Shown: positions 19,455-28,691 of the stretch, in pieces
Layout of the letters: every line of letters begins with the position of its first letter
Position numbering within the stretch: position 1 is the first letter of the stretch
Assembly: GCF_028609845.1 (NCBI RefSeq)
Contig: NZ_CP063191.1
Span: forward strand, 1,302,001-1,366,000
From: Corynebacterium heidelbergense
Lineage (GTDB): Bacteria; Actinomycetota; Actinomycetes; Mycobacteriales; Mycobacteriaceae
Direction: 5' to 3'
DNA length: 64,000 nucleotides
The notes under the pieces: model-generated
Database searches by the model: none
What the model saw: only the letters and a program-made list of their open reading frames with translations
What the model was told of the DNA's origin: nothing
Position numbers and translations under genes: made by a program

Positions 19455-19973
19455 ATGGATTCCCACTCTCAACAGGACTACACCGAGTACTGTCCTCCCT
19501 CCGAGACGGGCACACCCATGGAACAGATGTTGTCGGAGGACGAGCTGAGTCCTGTACCCCTGTTGGAAGTCGCGGGCATGGAAGTGAGTCCCATTTATTC
19601 CACCGATTGGGGCTGTGGCGCATCGAATGAGTCGGCTCCTTCCGAAGTGGACTGGGGCTCCGTGCCCGCCCTCCCTCATCCGCCGACATTGACGGTTACG
19701 TCATCCCAGCCGCCGCACGAAGTAAACCTCACCTTTCTTGCTGGTCGTCTCGACAACGATACGGACGAATCCTCTGCGATATTGGACTCTGCGGGGTATT
19801 CAGGTTCGCACACCCCGCGCTGCTCCATCAGGCGAGTAGACGCAGGAACCACCGAGGTAGTTCTGGACAGGTCTGCAGCTGAGCAGCGCGGGGCGAAGTA
19901 CATTTCTGTGCAATTGGGGTGGCACGCCGTTGGGGGCTATCAAGCTCGCAGTTGGTTGCTCAAGGTACGCTAG
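19455..19973 (+). CDS. orphan protein, unknown function
   Basis: I do not recognise this 172-residue product. It starts at an ATG behind a good AAGGAG (spacing 8). The N-terminal 75 residues are acidic, rich in Ser, Pro and Glu, and probably disordered; the C-terminal half (about 78-172) alternates short strands, with pairs such as EVNLTFLAGRL and KYISVQLGW, suggesting a beta-sandwich. No signal peptide or membrane helix. Base composition is clearly lower in GC than the flanking genes. The next gene starts four bases after its stop, so the two form a small operon. Confidence 0.62.
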   Translation: MDSHSQQDYTEYCPPSETGTPMEQMLSEDELSPVPLLEVAGMEVSPIYSTDWGCGASNESAPSEVDWGSVPALPHPPTLTVTSSQPPHEVNLTFLAGRLDNDTDESSAILDSAGYSGSHTPRCSIRRVDAGTTEVVLDRSAAEQRGAKYISVQLGWHAVGGYQARSWLLKVR

Positions 19974-19977
19974 CATT

Positions 19978-20433
19978 ATGGCCTTGGACTTCAGTCACTA
20001 CAATTTCCAGGACTCTGAAGGGAACCAGCTCAAATATGTTGATTGCGGGTATGTGTTCCAGAGTCTTCTTACTGGGCAGATTGTCACTACGGCGTTCTTC
20101 TTCGTGGCCACCCCCGAAGGACGGGTTCGATTCGACTTCTTACCCAGTATCGTAAATTTATTTGCTGATGGCGGGTCTCGGGAACACGGATACTCACTCG
20201 CAAATGTCGAGGAACAAGAATTAGAGGAGCACGAACCTCTCCTCTATCGGGGAATGATTGACGATATTTCCTCTATCGCCTTCGATCATGAAGGCTTTTT
20301 GTATAGGCCGGTGTTGGAGGAGGTCGATCTCGGTGCGGGGTTATTCCTCGACTCCGATGGCTATATAAAGCAGGCCACAACCGGCACTAAATGCTCTCCT
20401 GGGAACTACAAATACGCTTTGCAGGCTGAGTAA
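19978..20433 (+). CDS. orphan protein, unknown function
   Basis: Unrecognised acidic protein of 151 residues starting MALDFSHYNF, four bases after the previous stop. The frame is also open from 19930, but that would overlap the upstream gene. It is rich in aromatic and acidic residues, has no signal peptide or membrane segment, and carries three cysteines. The composition, lower GC, and pairing with another unknown gene fit a recently acquired two-gene unit; an immunity or partner role is possible but nothing in the sequence proves it. Confidence 0.6.
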   Translation: MALDFSHYNFQDSEGNQLKYVDCGYVFQSLLTGQIVTTAFFFVATPEGRVRFDFLPSIVNLFADGGSREHGYSLANVEEQELEEHEPLLYRGMIDDISSIAFDHEGFLYRPVLEEVDLGAGLFLDSDGYIKQATTGTKCSPGNYKYALQAE

Positions 20434-20501
20434 GGGTAGGATCAGGATGATTTTCCCTCGCGTTTTCTCGAAAGAGGGGTTGTCCTGTTAGCTTTTACCA
20501 T

Positions 20502-21197
20502 CTAGATGTTTCCCAGGACTGAGGGTTCCCATTCGCACTGACCTCCTGAATTCTGATCTCCGCCAAGCACATTAATCTTGTCTGGCGTCGTCACCAAACG
20601 AGGTCCACACTGTGTGCCATAGGCAAAGAATATATTCTTCCCATCCCAATAGATGCGCTTTTTCTCGCCCCCTGGAAAGATTGCTGCCTCATGTGGGTTT
20701 ATCGTTTCAGCTTGCACTTCTAGATTAAATTCGAAACCAGTACCGGGGACCTGCTCGGTGCTGTCCATCCGAACGATGTTTATGGGAGTTCCTTGGCTGT
20801 TTCTCCATAAGGGCTGAGATTTCGCGGAAGAACAGTACACACCTTCCGAGTCCTGCGTACAGAGGATCGGAGCCTTTCCCCCTGCCAGATGGACCGAGGA
20901 GCCAACGTTTCTCTGGGGCCACGTCCGCGCCTCAAGGAAGGCCTGCTTATCCGGGACGCCAGCTACGGGATTGTCCTGCCCAGGTTGCGTAACAGGATGT
21001 GGGGCCTGGGGCTGATCCCCTTCTACGGAGGGGTGTGGTTCCGCCGGGATGGGGCTGGGCCTGGAGCTGTCTTGAGCAGAAGACGTAGTGACTGTCAGGG
21101 CCGCGGGCTTTTCGTCTTCGAAAGTCCCACATGCCACCAGCAAACTACTTGCGATCAAACCTGCTGGAGCAGCCAGCCATCTCCTGCGCAATCTCAT
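20502..21197 (-). CDS. hypothetical lipoprotein
   Basis: Surface lipoprotein of unknown function, 231 residues. The signal has a basic start (MRLRRRW), a hydrophobic core and the lipobox LLVAC with the modified Cys at residue 23. A Ser/Pro/Gln-rich linker to about residue 90 leads to a C-terminal domain with four cysteines, two close together (CTQDSEGVYC) and two near the end, probably disulfide-bonded outside the membrane. GC is lower than the surroundings. It converges with the orphan pair to its left and may belong to the same acquired patch. Confidence 0.68.
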   Translation of the reverse strand: MRLRRRWLAAPAGLIASSLLVACGTFEDEKPAALTVTTSSAQDSSRPSPIPAEPHPSVEGDQPQAPHPVTQPGQDNPVAGVPDKQAFLEARTWPQRNVGSSVHLAGGKAPILCTQDSEGVYCSSAKSQPLWRNSQGTPINIVRMDSTEQVPGTGFEFNLEVQAETINPHEAAIFPGGEKKRIYWDGKNIFFAYGTQCGPRLVTTPDKINVLGGDQNSGGQCEWEPSVLGNI

Positions 21198-21239
21198 GTC
21201 TCCATTTTCGTCCCGGTCTCTGCCCGAGTGCTACTGCTA

Positions 21240-21279
21240 CCCGCCCGTCCTCCCCCCTTTTGCCCCCTTTTAGTCCCCC
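21240..21279 (-). other. potential G-quadruplex around the permease stop codon
   Basis: On the minus strand the runs G5, G5, G6, G3 and G3 (21275-21279, 21263-21267, 21252-21257, 21244-21246, 21240-21242) are separated by loops of 7, 5, 5 and 1 bases, satisfying the common four-run quadruplex rule. The first loop contains the TAA stop of the NCS1 permease. The element also lies upstream of the lipoprotein gene. Folding is predicted only. Confidence 0.4.
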
Positions 21280-22979
21280 TTGTGTTCCGGAAGCACGTGT
21301 TCGCCAGAGCGGTCCAGGGTGAGGGCCAGCGAGGAGACGTACTGCTTCTCGCCGTTTGGCCCCGGCTTCGCGGAAGCGATCATGTCCGGCCGCTCCACCT
21401 GCTCACCGGTAATGGCGCACTCAAGGCGGTGGTCGGCGGGATTACCGTGCTCGTCGTACATCGGAACGTCGATACCGTCGTTGGTCCGTCGCAAGTAGTG
21501 GCGCCCCTTCGTGGCGATAGCCATCACCGGGGTGACCACCACTGCGATGATCGCCGCGAACAGCGGGCTGAAGGGCGCCATGGCCTCGCCGAACACGCCG
21601 AAGAACATCGCAATCGAGATGCCGCCGCTGGCCAGCAGGGAGACGAGCCCCACCGGGTTGTAGTTATGCAGCATCCCGCGCCGGAACTCGGGCTGCCTGG
21701 GGGACAGGCCCAGCAGGTACTTGTTGAAGGTGATGTCTGCGGCGACAGTGAAGATCCACGCGATCGCGAGGTTAGAGTAAAAACTGAGCACGAAGCCCAG
21801 GACTTCGAACATGTTGAACTCCATCAGCGCCAAGGAGATACCGACGTTCAGGACCACGAAGACCACGCGGCCGGGGTAGCGCTTCACGGAGCGGGAGTAA
21901 ATGTTCGTCCACGCCAGGGAACCGCAGTAGGCATTGGTGACGTTGATCTTAATCTGGCTGACCACCACGAGGACAACCGCCAGGACCATTGCCAGCCACC
22001 CCGGAACGAGGTCCCGGAACACGGAGAGGAACTGATTCACCGGCTCCACCGCAGCCTTCTCCCCCTGGCCCAGCACGGAGATGATGTAGACCGCCAGGAA
22101 GGCACCGATGATCTGCTTGATCGCCCCGAGGACAACCCAGCCCGGGCCGCCCATGATGACGGCCGTCCACCAGGAGCGCTTGTTGGCTTCGGTACGCGGA
22201 GGCATGAACCGCAGGTAGTCGATATTCTCCGCGATCTGAGCCGTAAGCGATAGGCACACGCCTGCAGCGAGCATCATCGCCGCGAAGGAGACCCCGGAAT
22301 TGTCTTTGCCGCCGTAGCTAAGGAAGGTAGAGACGGTAGACGGATCCTTGATGAGAAGGAACAGCAGCGGGACGAACATCATGATCAGCCAGATCGGGTT
22401 CGTCCACGAGTGCAGCTTCGCCAGGAACTTCATCCCGTAGATCACCAGCGGAATGATCATCAGCGAGCTGATCGCATAACCGGCCCACAGCGGAATGCCC
22501 AACCCCACCTTCAGCCCCTGGGCCATGATGGCACCCTCTGTCGCAAACAGGATGAAGGTGAAGGAGACGAAGATCAGGTTGGTCAGAATGCTACCGAGGT
22601 ACCCGAAGCCTGCGCCTCGAGTAATGAGGTCCAGGTCCAGGTTGTACCGGGCTGCGTAGTAGGCCAGTGGGAAGCTGGAGATGAAGATGAGTACTGCGGC
22701 GATGAGGATGCCGCCGATGGCGTTTCCCGTTCCGTTCTGCACGCCGATGGTGGCGCCGATGGAGAAGTCCGCGAGGTAGGCGATCCCGCCGAGGGCGGAC
22801 GTTGCCACCACCGCGGGAGTCCAGGTGCGGTAGCTGCGCGGGGCGAAGCGCAGGCTGAAATCTTCGGCACCCGTTGTCTTTTCAGACGGTAGGGTTGCCG
22901 GGTTCTCGAGGGGGTGCTCGGCTGTGGGATCTGCGCCCGGCTGCCCGGAGGCAGCGGCAGTTTTCGTTGGAGGCGTCAT
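21270..22979 (-). CDS. NCS1-family purine/cytosine-type permease
   Basis: Membrane transporter of 569 residues with about twelve hydrophobic segments, related to CodB and other nucleobase:cation symporters-1. The first helix contains WTPAVVATSALGG and the following GATIGVQNGTGNAIGG; helix-rich core motifs such as TNPIW are typical. A cytosolic tail of about 70 residues after HYLRR ends in HVLPEHKGD and has a single Cys. I start at ATG 22979 (MTPPTK); 23033 is an open alternative, and neither has a clear ribosome binding site. It lies 97 bases downstream of ureD on the same strand, so uptake of a urea-yielding or amine substrate is a fair guess, but cytosine cannot be excluded. Confidence 0.82.
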   Translation of the reverse strand: MTPPTKTAAASGQPGADPTAEHPLENPATLPSEKTTGAEDFSLRFAPRSYRTWTPAVVATSALGGIAYLADFSIGATIGVQNGTGNAIGGILIAAVLIFISSFPLAYYAARYNLDLDLITRGAGFGYLGSILTNLIFVSFTFILFATEGAIMAQGLKVGLGIPLWAGYAISSLMIIPLVIYGMKFLAKLHSWTNPIWLIMMFVPLLFLLIKDPSTVSTFLSYGGKDNSGVSFAAMMLAAGVCLSLTAQIAENIDYLRFMPPRTEANKRSWWTAVIMGGPGWVVLGAIKQIIGAFLAVYIISVLGQGEKAAVEPVNQFLSVFRDLVPGWLAMVLAVVLVVVSQIKINVTNAYCGSLAWTNIYSRSVKRYPGRVVFVVLNVGISLALMEFNMFEVLGFVLSFYSNLAIAWIFTVAADITFNKYLLGLSPRQPEFRRGMLHNYNPVGLVSLLASGGISIAMFFGVFGEAMAPFSPLFAAIIAVVVTPVMAIATKGRHYLRRTNDGIDVPMYDEHGNPADHRLECAITGEQVERPDMIASAKPGPNGEKQYVSSLALTLDRSGEHVLPEHKGD

Positions 22980-23076
22980 GATAGTCGACGTTATGGGGGC
23001 CGTGTTTCTGCGAGCCGATACCGCCCATTGCATTTTTGTTACAGCGCGGACGCTTATATTTCTATGATGTTTCCGG

Positions 23077-24123
23077 CTACATGACCCGCAGGTCGAAAGC
23101 GGGACGCCCCACCACTAGTTGGCGCGCGGTACTGTGGGCCCGCCCCAGGGCCCCGCGCACCTCGGGCACGCTGTGACCCGCCACGCGCACCATGCACCCC
23201 ACGTTCCCCACTAGCGTGGACACACCGATAGCCACGGATTTGTCACCCGAATCCGCACCCGCTGCCGCGGTTGACTTTCGCAGCTCCTCAACAACCTCCC
23301 GGGTCTGGTGAAGACCAACGGGCCGGCCGGCGGTTGGGACCACCAGAAGGGTCCCCCACACCGGCCATCGCCCGTAAAGCATGGGGCTCCGGCCAACCCC
23401 GGGGCCCAGAATGCACACATTGTCGTTCAGTACCGTCGGGTACCCCTCCACCATCACCCTGGTGCGCTGCGCGAAGGCCTCGAACTCGTGATACTCGCCG
23501 CGCGCCAGACGGCCGACCATCACTACCTCGCTAGCCAGCAGGGTTCCCTCGGCGGCAACGGTAAAATCCGTCTGTTGTAGGCACCGGGAACCGGCGAACA
23601 GGGTGGTGTGCCCCGGAAGGTACTCAGCCACCGCCCCCTCCCCCACGCCGAGCGACGTCCACTGGGAACCGAAGCCGGCGTTCATCCGATGGACGTTCGT
23701 CGCAGCCTGGGTTGTCACCGTCGCCTGGGCCCCGGGAGCGAAGGTGAACCGCTGACGGATGCGATCGTTCTCAGCGACGCCCCCGCCGGTCGTGCGTAGG
23801 TACAGGCATGCATGGGCGGGATCACCCGGGTCCACGTACAGCGGACGGGCGATGTGCATGGGAGTTTTCACAAAGCGCTCGGACAGGGCAGTTTTCCCCG
23901 TGCGCCCCGGCGCGAAGGTGGCGTGGAGCACCCCCACCTTGCCTGGCTGTCCCACGGCGCGAACGCCGGTGACGGCACTGTGGGCATGGGCGTCCACAAT
24001 GGCAATGTGCCGCGCGAAATCGGACGGGATAGGGGGCGTGACGGCCCCCACCGACAACCGCTCGTCTCCCCCGAACGGAACAGCCCGGACTCCGGCGGCC
24101 CCATCCCCACCAGCCCCGATCAC
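23077..24123 (-). CDS. ureD: urease accessory protein UreD (UreH)
   Basis: Scaffold of the urease activation complex, binding apo-urease and passing nickel from UreG through UreF. The 348-residue product is longer than usual (about 280) because of an N-terminal extension before the core at about residue 55. Family features include HATFAPGRTGKTALSERF, the beta-rich AQATVTTQAATNVHRM segment and EYLPGHTTLFAGSR. The GTG at 24123 overlaps the ureG stop (GTGA). Last gene of the urease operon. Confidence 0.9.
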   Translation of the reverse strand: MIGAGGDGAAGVRAVPFGGDERLSVGAVTPPIPSDFARHIAIVDAHAHSAVTGVRAVGQPGKVGVLHATFAPGRTGKTALSERFVKTPMHIARPLYVDPGDPAHACLYLRTTGGGVAENDRIRQRFTFAPGAQATVTTQAATNVHRMNAGFGSQWTSLGVGEGAVAEYLPGHTTLFAGSRCLQQTDFTVAAEGTLLASEVVMVGRLARGEYHEFEAFAQRTRVMVEGYPTVLNDNVCILGPGVGRSPMLYGRWPVWGTLLVVPTAGRPVGLHQTREVVEELRKSTAAAGADSGDKSVAIGVSTLVGNVGCMVRVAGHSVPEVRGALGRAHSTARQLVVGRPAFDLRVM

Positions 24124-24776
24124 GGGTGTGTCTCGTCCCCACCGGTGCGATAGGCCTCCAGGGCGCTGAGCAACTGGTCGATCCCCTGGCCATCCAAGCT
24201 GTTGGTGAGCACGACCGTCTTGCCGTTGCGGACGTGCTGGGCGTCGCTGTGCATCCGGTCCACATCGCAGCGAACATACTGGGCGATATCCACTTTATTG
24301 ATCACTAGCACGTCCGAATCCGTGATTCCCGGGCCGCGCTTACGGGGCATCTTCTCCCCCTCCGCTGTATCCAGAACGAAGACAAACACGTCTACGAGCG
24401 CCGGGGAGAACGTGAGGGTTAGGTTGTCCCCGCCGGACTCGAAGAAGAGGGTGTCGATGTCGGGGTGCTCCTCCAACAGCTCCGCCGCCGTCATGAGGTT
24501 CATCGTCGGGTCGTCGCGAACGGCGGTGTGCGGGCAGGAACCGGTTTCCACTCCCACGACGTGATCGCCGGGGATAATGTCTGCCAGCTCACGGCGGATG
24601 TGGTTGGCGTCCTCCTGCGTGTAGATGTCGTTGGTGATCACACCCACCCGGTGCCCCTGGTCCACCAGCTTGGGGACGAGGGCCTCGATGAGGGCGGTCT
24701 TACCGGATCCGACCGGCCCCCCGATGCCGATTCGAAGCGGCTGCGGCGTGGGGGTTGGGGTTGTCGCGGAGCTCAT
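24120..24776 (-). CDS. ureG: urease accessory GTPase UreG
   Basis: SIMIBI-class GTPase that carries nickel as a dimer to the urease active site. The 218-residue product has the P-loop GGPVGSGKT (about residues 20-28), the metal-binding Cys-Pro-His motif in GSCPHTA, the ESGGDNL segment and the guanine-specificity motif NKVD. I choose ATG 24776 (MSSATT), preceded at a longish distance by AAAGGA; ATG 24812 would add twelve residues and has no ribosome site. The leader carries a 12-base direct repeat at 24799 and 24818. No His-rich N-terminal stretch is present. Confidence 0.94.
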   Translation of the reverse strand: MSSATTPTPTPQPLRIGIGGPVGSGKTALIEALVPKLVDQGHRVGVITNDIYTQEDANHIRRELADIIPGDHVVGVETGSCPHTAVRDDPTMNLMTAAELLEEHPDIDTLFFESGGDNLTLTFSPALVDVFVFVLDTAEGEKMPRKRGPGITDSDVLVINKVDIAQYVRCDVDRMHSDAQHVRNGKTVVLTNSLDGQGIDQLLSALEAYRTGGDETHP

Positions 24777-24913
24777 AGATTCGTGAGTGTCCTTTGGATC
24801 GTGCTTGTTCATCTGGGTCGTGCTTGTTCGTCTATCCGATAGTCTGCCCGGCACGCCGGGTGCCTCCTTGCTTACCACCTTTGCGGAACCGCAATGGCTG
24901 GGCCACGTCACCG

Positions 24914-25753
24914 CTAGCTCATGAACAAACGGGCGGGGGCTACCTCGTGCACGGCGCTGGCCATATCGGCACCGGGGCTCGCCCGGCCGATCATCGCCCA
25001 CTGCTGCGGCCCGGCCCGCTGTCCTTGCGCGGGTTCCAGCAGCTCCAGCGCATCCGATACGCAGCAGCCCGCCAAGTCCTCCACCAGCTCCATCACGGCG
25101 GCGACGATCTGCTGGGCACCCACGTGATCGCACTGGCCTAACCGAAGGGCCGCGCTGGACCACCCGACCGCAAGGCCCAGCAGCTCCACGGCCACCGCCT
25201 CCTGCGCGCTCAACCCGTTGCTGTGGTGGACCAGGCCCAGGGCAATGGCCTGGTTCCCGGGGCTGCGCCGGCCCAGCGGCCCGCCGGAACTCACCGCGTC
25301 GGCATAGGCCTCCAGTAGGCCACCGGGGCGAAACTGGGACGGGTGGACCTCGCGGTGCATTCTCAGCGTTTGCCTCCCGACGCGGGTGGAGGCCTTGCGC
25401 AGTTCCTCGGTCACCTTGGTTGCGCTGAGCTCCTCATCGATCCCACACAGGGCGGTCACCGCGGCGGGCAGGTCGCAGCACTCCCACGCAGGGGCTCCCA
25501 GACCCGCTTGCCCGTCCACGCAACCGCCGAGGATCACCGCGGCAGCCGTTGCCACCCCGTCCCCCGGGGCCGCGGTGTGGCGCAGATGGCCCTCAAGGGC
25601 TTCCCGCACCGCAGCGGATCCGGCGACCTGGCCGGTTTGAATTAGCCCCTCCAGCCCGTAGGACAGGGTGTAGCGGCCGGAGGGATAGGCCGAATCCCCG
25701 TAGACCACTGCCTGGAGGAGCGGTCCGAGGGGCCTGCGTGGGGATGGGGTCAT
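24914..25753 (-). CDS. ureF: urease accessory protein UreF
   Basis: All-helical factor that dimerises with UreD and gates UreG in nickel insertion. The 279-residue product has the family start SAYPSGRYTLSYGLEG (about residues 20-36), a long middle region with a Cys pair (ECC), the HREVHPSQFRPGG-like stretch and the C-terminal helix pair. It is longer than the typical 220-240 residues. It begins 48 bases after the ureC stop; in related operons ureE would sit here, and there is no room for it. Confidence 0.88.
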   Translation of the reverse strand: MTPSPRRPLGPLLQAVVYGDSAYPSGRYTLSYGLEGLIQTGQVAGSAAVREALEGHLRHTAAPGDGVATAAAVILGGCVDGQAGLGAPAWECCDLPAAVTALCGIDEELSATKVTEELRKASTRVGRQTLRMHREVHPSQFRPGGLLEAYADAVSSGGPLGRRSPGNQAIALGLVHHSNGLSAQEAVAVELLGLAVGWSSAALRLGQCDHVGAQQIVAAVMELVEDLAGCCVSDALELLEPAQGQRAGPQQWAMIGRASPGADMASAVHEVAPARLFMS

Positions 25754-25801
25754 GGTTGTCCGGTCGCGGTGCGAGTCGATGGGGTGGCTGCGTCCTCATC
25801 C

Positions 25802-27514
25802 CTAGAACAGGTAGTGGAGCTGGGCCAGGGGCAGGGAGGTCGCCGGGTCAATGGTGGCGATCTGACCGTCGACCCGGACCTCATAGGTATCCGGGTCCAC
25901 GGAGATGTCCGCAACCCGATCGTTGCGGACCATGTCCTTCTTCCCGATGGAGCGGCAGTGCCGCACCGGGAGCACCAGGCTGTTCAGTCCCAGTTTCTGC
26001 GGGATGTGATTGTCGATGGCGGCCTGGGACATGAAGGTCGCCCGGGTGGCTTGGAGGGCGGAACCGAGGTTGCCGAATTGGTCGCGGTAGTACACCGGCT
26101 CCGGTGTGGACAGGCTGGCGTTGGGGTCCCCCATCACCGACCAGCAGATGCGCCCCTGCCGCAGTACGAGGCGGGGTTTGGCGCCGAAGGAATCGATCGG
26201 CCACAGGACGAGGTCCGCGAGCTTGCCGGGTTCGATGCTGCCGACGTGTTCTGCGATGCCCTGTGCGATGGCCGGGTTGATCGTTACCTTCGCCACGTAG
26301 CGGAGAACGCGATTGTTGTCATCACCGGCGTCCCCCGCCAACTCGCCGAGCTGTTCGCGGCAGTGGTGGGCGGTCTGGAAGGCACGGCTCCACGTTTCCC
26401 CCACGCGCCCCATGGCCTGCGAATCTGAGCTGAAGATGCTGATCAATCCCATGTCGTGGAGCACCGTTTCCGCGGCGATCGTCTCCGCCCGCACGCGGGA
26501 ATCGGCGAAGGCCACGTCCTCCGGGATGTCGTGGGAGAGGTGGTGGCACACCATCACCATGTCCAGCAGCTCTTCGACGGAGTTGACGGTATAGGGCAGG
26601 GTGGGGTTCGTGGAGGCGGGCAGGACGTTGGGCATGCCAGCGACCCGGATGATGTCCGGGGCATGTCCGCCGCCGGCGCCCTCGGAGTGGAAGGTGTGGA
26701 TCGTCCGCCCGTCGATGGCGCGGGCGGTGGATTCGAAGAAACCGCCCTCGTTCAGGGTGTCCGTGTGGATGGCGAGCTGGACGTCGTAGCGCTCGCAGGT
26801 ATCGAGGGCGGCGGGAATGGTCGCCGGTGTCGCGCCCCAATCCTCGTGGATCTTCAGGCCGGCCGCGCCCCCCTCCAGTTGGGAGTCCAGGCCGATGGTC
26901 AGCGACGCGGAGCCCTTGCCCAGGAAGCCCGTATTGACCGGCATGCCCTCGGCCGCCCGCAGCATGAATTGGATCCCGGAGGCCCCGGGGGTGCAGGTCG
27001 TGCCGAGGGTCCCCTCCGCCGAGCCGGTTCCGCCGCCGAAGAATGTGGTGATGCCGTTGGACAGGCCCTCTTGCGCCTGCTGGGGGGTGATGTAGTGAAT
27101 GTGTGCGTCGACGCCACCAGCAGTGAGTATCCGATGCTGCCCCGCAATGACCTCAGTTCCCGGCCCGATAACGAGCTCGGGGTCGATGCCGTCCTGAGTA
27201 CTCGGATTGCCAGCTTTGCCGATCTTCACGATGCGGCCGTTCTTGATCCCCACATCCCCTTTGACCACGCCCACCTTGGCGTCCACAACAATGGCCCCCA
27301 CAATGACGGTATCTAGGGCATCGACGGCGCTGGGGTCCATGGCCATCCCGTCGCGCACGGCCTTACCGCCGCCGTACATGGATTCATCCCCGTAGTCCCC
27401 GGCGGAGAGGTCCTTTTCGATGCGGATGCGCAGGTTCGTATCGGCCAGCGTGACCTTGTCCCCGGTGGTGGGGCCGTAAATCTCCGCATAGCGTTGTCTG
27501 TCGATGCTCGTCAT
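25802..27514 (-). CDS. ureC: urease alpha (catalytic) subunit
   Basis: Catalytic subunit hydrolysing urea to ammonia and carbamate at a di-nickel centre. The 570-residue protein starts MTSIDRQRY behind AGGAGA with a spacing of nine. Active-site elements are intact: HIH of the nickel ligands near residues 137-139, the carbamylated lysine in GLKIHEDWG near 220, the flap CHHLSH near 322-327 and the late [10 protein letters not shown] segment. The frame is open to 28324, but the added residues are an out-of-frame reading of ureB and gene X. Residue conservation suggests an active enzyme. Confidence 0.97.
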   Translation of the reverse strand: MTSIDRQRYAEIYGPTTGDKVTLADTNLRIRIEKDLSAGDYGDESMYGGGKAVRDGMAMDPSAVDALDTVIVGAIVVDAKVGVVKGDVGIKNGRIVKIGKAGNPSTQDGIDPELVIGPGTEVIAGQHRILTAGGVDAHIHYITPQQAQEGLSNGITTFFGGGTGSAEGTLGTTCTPGASGIQFMLRAAEGMPVNTGFLGKGSASLTIGLDSQLEGGAAGLKIHEDWGATPATIPAALDTCERYDVQLAIHTDTLNEGGFFESTARAIDGRTIHTFHSEGAGGGHAPDIIRVAGMPNVLPASTNPTLPYTVNSVEELLDMVMVCHHLSHDIPEDVAFADSRVRAETIAAETVLHDMGLISIFSSDSQAMGRVGETWSRAFQTAHHCREQLGELAGDAGDDNNRVLRYVAKVTINPAIAQGIAEHVGSIEPGKLADLVLWPIDSFGAKPRLVLRQGRICWSVMGDPNASLSTPEPVYYRDQFGNLGSALQATRATFMSQAAIDNHIPQKLGLNSLVLPVRHCRSIGKKDMVRNDRVADISVDPDTYEVRVDGQIATIDPATSLPLAQLHYLF

Positions 27515-27530
27515 GGTCAATCGTCTCCTG

Positions 27531-27908
27531 TTAGTCGTCCGCCGGGTTGAGGAAGCCGTGAAGAGCTTCCATCGCGCGGCCGCGAACCGCTTCATCGTCC
27601 AAGGGGCCTTCCACGAGCCCCGCAAAGCCGTGCATGATGCGCTGCCCGCCGAAATCCACGAGCTCCACGTCCTTCTCGTCGCCGGGTTCGAAGCGCACGG
27701 CGAGGCCGGAGGGGATGGCCAGGCGCATGCCGTAGGCCTTTTCCCGGTCGAAGGATAGGGCCGGGTTGGCCTCGAAGAAGTGATAGTGGGACCCCACCTG
27801 AATGGCTCGATCGCCGGTGTTGGCCACGGTGAGCGTGAGGGTTCGCTTGCTGGGGTTGATGGTGATGGTGCCCGCGGCGACCTCGTAGGCCCCGGTAGAT
27901 CCGGACAT
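27531..27908 (-). CDS. ureB: urease beta subunit
   Basis: Structural subunit that packs against the catalytic alpha subunit. The 125-residue product has the diagnostic [21 protein letters not shown] (about residues 28-48), the [23 protein letters not shown] segment and the [15 protein letters not shown] stretch. A strong AGGAGG lies just before the ATG at 27908. Unusually, it is separated from ureA by gene X; the gap to ureC is 16 bases. Confidence 0.95.
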   Translation of the reverse strand: MSGSTGAYEVAAGTITINPSKRTLTLTVANTGDRAIQVGSHYHFFEANPALSFDREKAYGMRLAIPSGLAVRFEPGDEKDVELVDFGGQRIMHGFAGLVEGPLDDEAVRGRAMEALHGFLNPADD

Positions 27909-27917
27909 GGCTTCCTC

Positions 27918-28691
27918 CTAGTGGGTGTGCGGGTGGGAGTGGGAGTGCGGGTGGGAGTGGCCGTGGGAGTGCTGCTCCTCCTCCCCGTGGGAGTGAGCGA
28001 AACCCTGGCCGTGGTCGGCCAGCAGCCCCAGCGCGATGCCATCGTCCCCCGTGCTCTCCCACAACCGGAGCGCACGCTCGGCGGCCAGCTCCACCGACCT
28101 GCGAAGACCCTGGGCGCTAAACAGCGGGGTAGCCTCGCTGGCGCTGCCACCGCCCAAGTCCCCGCGCATGTGGACGATCCGTTCGGCACCCAGCGCCACG
28201 AGGCGATCCGTCGCCCGGTCCACGTTGGGCCATCCGCCGGGGCCCTCGAAGGCCACCTCCACCAGGTCGTGGCGGGAAAACTGCTGGGCCAGGCGGACCC
28301 GGCGCAGCAGCTCAGCATCGGCAAACGGGTTCACCTCTTGGGCCACGACGAGGGCCCCCACAGCGCGATCGGCGTCCAGCGCGCGCAGGTGGTGGCGCAG
28401 GCGCGCGATCGTGTAGGTGTCGTTCGCAATTGCCTCGGCCAGGCAGACTGCAAACCCCTGCGACCGGAGCCATTGCAAGCCCTGTGCCGCATGGGTGATG
28501 GAGGTCAAATCCCGCCCCGTGCTGGCTGGCACGACCAGCAATGGCCGGTCCCGATCCGCCACAGCGGACAGCTCCCGTGGCCGACGGAGTACCGGGCACC
28601 CGCTCGCCGTTGCCAACCACTCCCCATTGGGGGCCTCCGGGCCCGCATAGATAACGACCAGCCGTGAATCGTTCACCACGGAAACCCTCAC
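27918..28691 (-). CDS. CbiX-like chelatase with histidine-rich tail, embedded in the urease operon
   Basis: The 257-residue protein sits between ureA and ureB: its GTG overlaps the ureA stop (GTGA) and its stop is nine bases before ureB. The body resembles a CbiX/sirohydrochlorin-chelatase double domain: the [25 protein letters not shown] segment near residue 50 and, in the second half, [18 protein letters not shown] and [21 protein letters not shown]. The last 25 residues contain eleven histidines in HS/HP pairs with a short Glu patch, a classic nickel-binding tail. No ureE exists in the operon, so I infer a nickel store or donor for urease; a role in tetrapyrrole metallation is the alternative. 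Confidence 0.75.
   Translation of the reverse strand: MRVSVVNDSRLVVIYAGPEAPNGEWLATASGCPVLRRPRELSAVADRDRPLLVVPASTGRDLTSITHAAQGLQWLRSQGFAVCLAEAIANDTYTIARLRHHLRALDADRAVGALVVAQEVNPFADAELLRRVRLAQQFSRHDLVEVAFEGPGGWPNVDRATDRLVALGAERIVHMRGDLGGGSASEATPLFSAQGLRRSVELAAERALRLWESTGDDGIALGLLADHGQGFAHSHGEEEQHSHGHSHPHSHSHPHTH

Noticed and set aside
27918..27990. Short GTGGGAGTG-like DNA repeats
   Set aside because: They are the codons of the histidine-rich tail of the CbiX-like protein, not a separate repeat element.
27515..28324. Apparent 270-residue N-terminal extension of UreC
   Set aside because: The extra residues are an out-of-frame reading of ureB and the CbiX-like gene; a strong ribosome site marks the true UreC start at 27514.
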